Positions 62,290 through 64,000 of a DNA stretch of 64,000 bases are shown piece by piece. The stretch covers positions 13,251,001-13,315,000 of the forward strand of contig CM036618.1 in the NCBI GenBank assembly GCA_020746105.1. The letters run 5' to 3'. Position numbers and translations under genes: made by a program. A model generated the notes under the pieces. It was not told the DNA's origin, searched no databases, and saw nothing but the letters and a program-made list of their open reading frames with translations. This DNA is from Trogon surrucura (Eukaryota; Chordata; Aves; Trogoniformes; Trogonidae). Within the stretch, counting starts at the first letter, position 1. Every line of letters begins with the position of its first letter.

Positions 62290-63215
62290 TGAAGGCTGAC
62301 TATACATCTATTGTCCATGAATTTGTCTACCAGCTTTTTGAACATATTTAGATTACAAGCCTCCATAATCCATCCTAACAGAAATTCTTATTGCTCTCTA
62401 TGAGAAAAAGGATGCTCTTTTATCTGTTTTAAACTTGTTGCCAGTCTAAGTGCTCCCTATTTGTCATATTACTGGAACAGTAATATCTATGATATTAGTG
62501 GATTTGGTGAATGCCAGTTCCACACTTAACTGATCTACAGCCTTCTAAATTGGAAGTTGCCCTACTTTGAGGAGGAGGTAGGACTAGGTGACTTCCTGAA
62601 GTCAGCAGATGACCCCCTGAGGTCTTCTATATAGTCCCCATCCCTGGACATGTTCAAAAACTTGGAGACATGACACTTCAGGACATAGTGTAGTAGCCAT
62701 GGTGGTACTGGGTTGATGGTTGAACTTGATCTTAAGAGGTCTATTCCACGATTCTATGATTCTATGATCTTCCAGCTTAAATTATTCTATTATTCATATT
62801 TTTCGAAAAACCTGATCATACCACTCTTCAGCCTTTCCCTTGGAAACTGAAGTTTTAGCATGTCTTGTCTCTCCTCATAAGGCTGTTTTTCCTGAGATGT
62901 GGGTACCAGAACTGCACACCATAATCAAGATATGGGCATCCCAAAGTTTTGAACAGTATCTGTCTCATCTCGGTAACCTTCCTTATATTGCTCACTGTTC
63001 TGTTGTCTTACTTCAGCTGCTGCTGCACACAGATCCAATGATTTCTAGGCCCTGTCACTGATGACTCTAAGACCTCTTTTCCTGAGTAGCAAATGTTGCA
63101 CCCCCTAAAGCTGTATGACATGGCTTTCTGTGGTTCATGTCTGTATGACACAATCCAATTTATACATCTTGGCTTTAATTAGTAACCTCGACAAACTTCA
63201 CATTTCCTGTTTGAC
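62290..63215 (-). mobile_element. Ancient CR1/L3-like LINE, split by a younger CR1
   Basis: Left part (about 62290-62540) carries 'ctccataatccatcctaaca' and 'ttttaaacttgttgccagtc'. Right part (about 62770-63215) carries 'cagcctttcccttggaaact', 'gtaccagaactgcacaccat' and 'caaacttcacatttcctgtt'. Both are the complement of an old amniote CR1-type 3' region in the expected order. The frame is destroyed. A + strand CR1 lies between the parts. Confidence 0.7.
62552..62768 (+). mobile_element. Younger CR1 LINE 3' ends (two partial copies) inside the ancient CR1
   Basis: First a diverged CR1 3' block (62552-62630: AAGTTGCCCTACTTTGAGGA then GGAGGTAGGACTAGGTGACT). Then a second CR1 end (62630-62768) with CCCCATCCCTGGACATGTTC, 'ggttgaacttgatcttaaga' and terminal ACGATTCTATGATTCTATGAT. 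Possibly two events or one with an internal duplication. Confidence 0.8.
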
Positions 63216-64000
63216 ATCTGTAATGCAGCACAGAGACAGGATTATGGTGTCACAGTGGTAATTTCATGTGGGTTTTTTTACAGAAAAAAAGGTAAAGAGA
63301 AAGAGTGAATAAAGACAACACCAGCTCCAGGGCTTCAAAATGATTGAGCAATATGAAATGACAGCTTTGCTGTGTTCCACTGATTGCAATGCTGTTGGAT
63401 TGTAACACATCTATTTATCTGATCAACTGTTATGCAATCTCTGTGATGTGTTTATTATTACGGTGACTTTGCTTCTCCACGTACAGGGTTGCTTTGATCC
63501 AAGAACAGGATTTACTGTCTTTGTTATCCGTGTAGAGTCAATAACATCCTCCAAATCACTGCTCTTATTCTTTCAACATGCAACAGATTTTTAGAGATTG
63601 TGTATGCTTCCTAATTAGTCTATAATGAAATTCAATTAAAAATACCTTCATGAAAGAATTAGTCATGCACAGAACTCCTTTTATCTTGAATGATCTTGGT
63701 AGTTGATGAACATGGGTCCTTCAAACATTCCTGAGTTTTGGTAATTAGCTTCTGTTAAGATGCTTACAACTGCTGTATACAATTGTTATTGGTGAATCAC
63801 AGAGGAAATCAAGTCAGTAACTCACTTTTTCCAAGGTATGACCTGAGATGCAGTTATGATCTCTCACATCATTCTGATATTAGAGGTGGCATAAATGTTC
63901 ATTATCCTTTCTTACAACCTCATTTGTATTCCGCAGCTCTCTTTTTGAAATCAATCCTCAATGAAATTTACTTTTTGAGTCTAGAATTCATACCAATACC
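63216..64000. other. Intergenic to the right edge, nothing recognised
   Basis: AT-rich unique-looking sequence; no gene, RNA or repeat family recognised. Confidence 0.55.

Overview
The window looks like a vertebrate nuclear chromosome, almost certainly a bird. It is AT-rich, gene-poor and carries many CR1 LINE fragments, recognised by the avian 3' end (repeats of ATTCTATG or its complement). It also holds long terminal repeats of endogenous retroviruses and one tRNA-Ile-derived SINE with a CR1-type tail. That SINE resembles TguSINE1 of songbirds, so a passerine is the best guess; the order-level call is inference.

Only one protein-coding gene can be supported: the 3' part of RAD51AP2 (RAD51-associated protein 2, a meiotic recombination factor) on the + strand, positions 1-7886. 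It has a giant exon open at the left edge (1-3082) and two short terminal exons (5450-5551 and 7768-7886). The three pieces join in frame with GT-AG introns of phase 1, give 1100 residues up to the stop, and end in the RAD51-binding tail shared with RAD51AP1. Only the first few dozen residues appear to lie outside the window.

The rest, about 8.2-64 kb, is non-coding. In mammals the 3' side of RAD51AP2 faces a large gene desert toward CYRIA/FAM49A and MYCN, which fits what is seen. The desert holds about 20 CR1 copies in both orientations, four of them nested inside older CR1 copies, and two very old amniote-type CR1/L3-like remnants (51.5-52.4 kb and 62.3-63.2 kb). It also holds two same-family LTRs in opposite orientation (10.3-11.2 kb and 13.1-13.9 kb), the first followed by a lysine-tRNA-type primer binding site, and a 1.2-kb solo LTR with a perfect 5-bp target duplication (43.5-44.7 kb). 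Simple repeats are scattered through it. A further solo LTR (3.9-4.5 kb) and the SINE lie inside RAD51AP2 introns.

I found no new multi-gene system. The items most worth checking are the RAD51AP2 terminal exons, the SINE, the dated layers of nested repeats, a 20-bp perfect hairpin at 21.26 kb, and a few CpG-dense or conserved-looking non-repeat patches. All other open reading frames look like chance frames or repeat frames.
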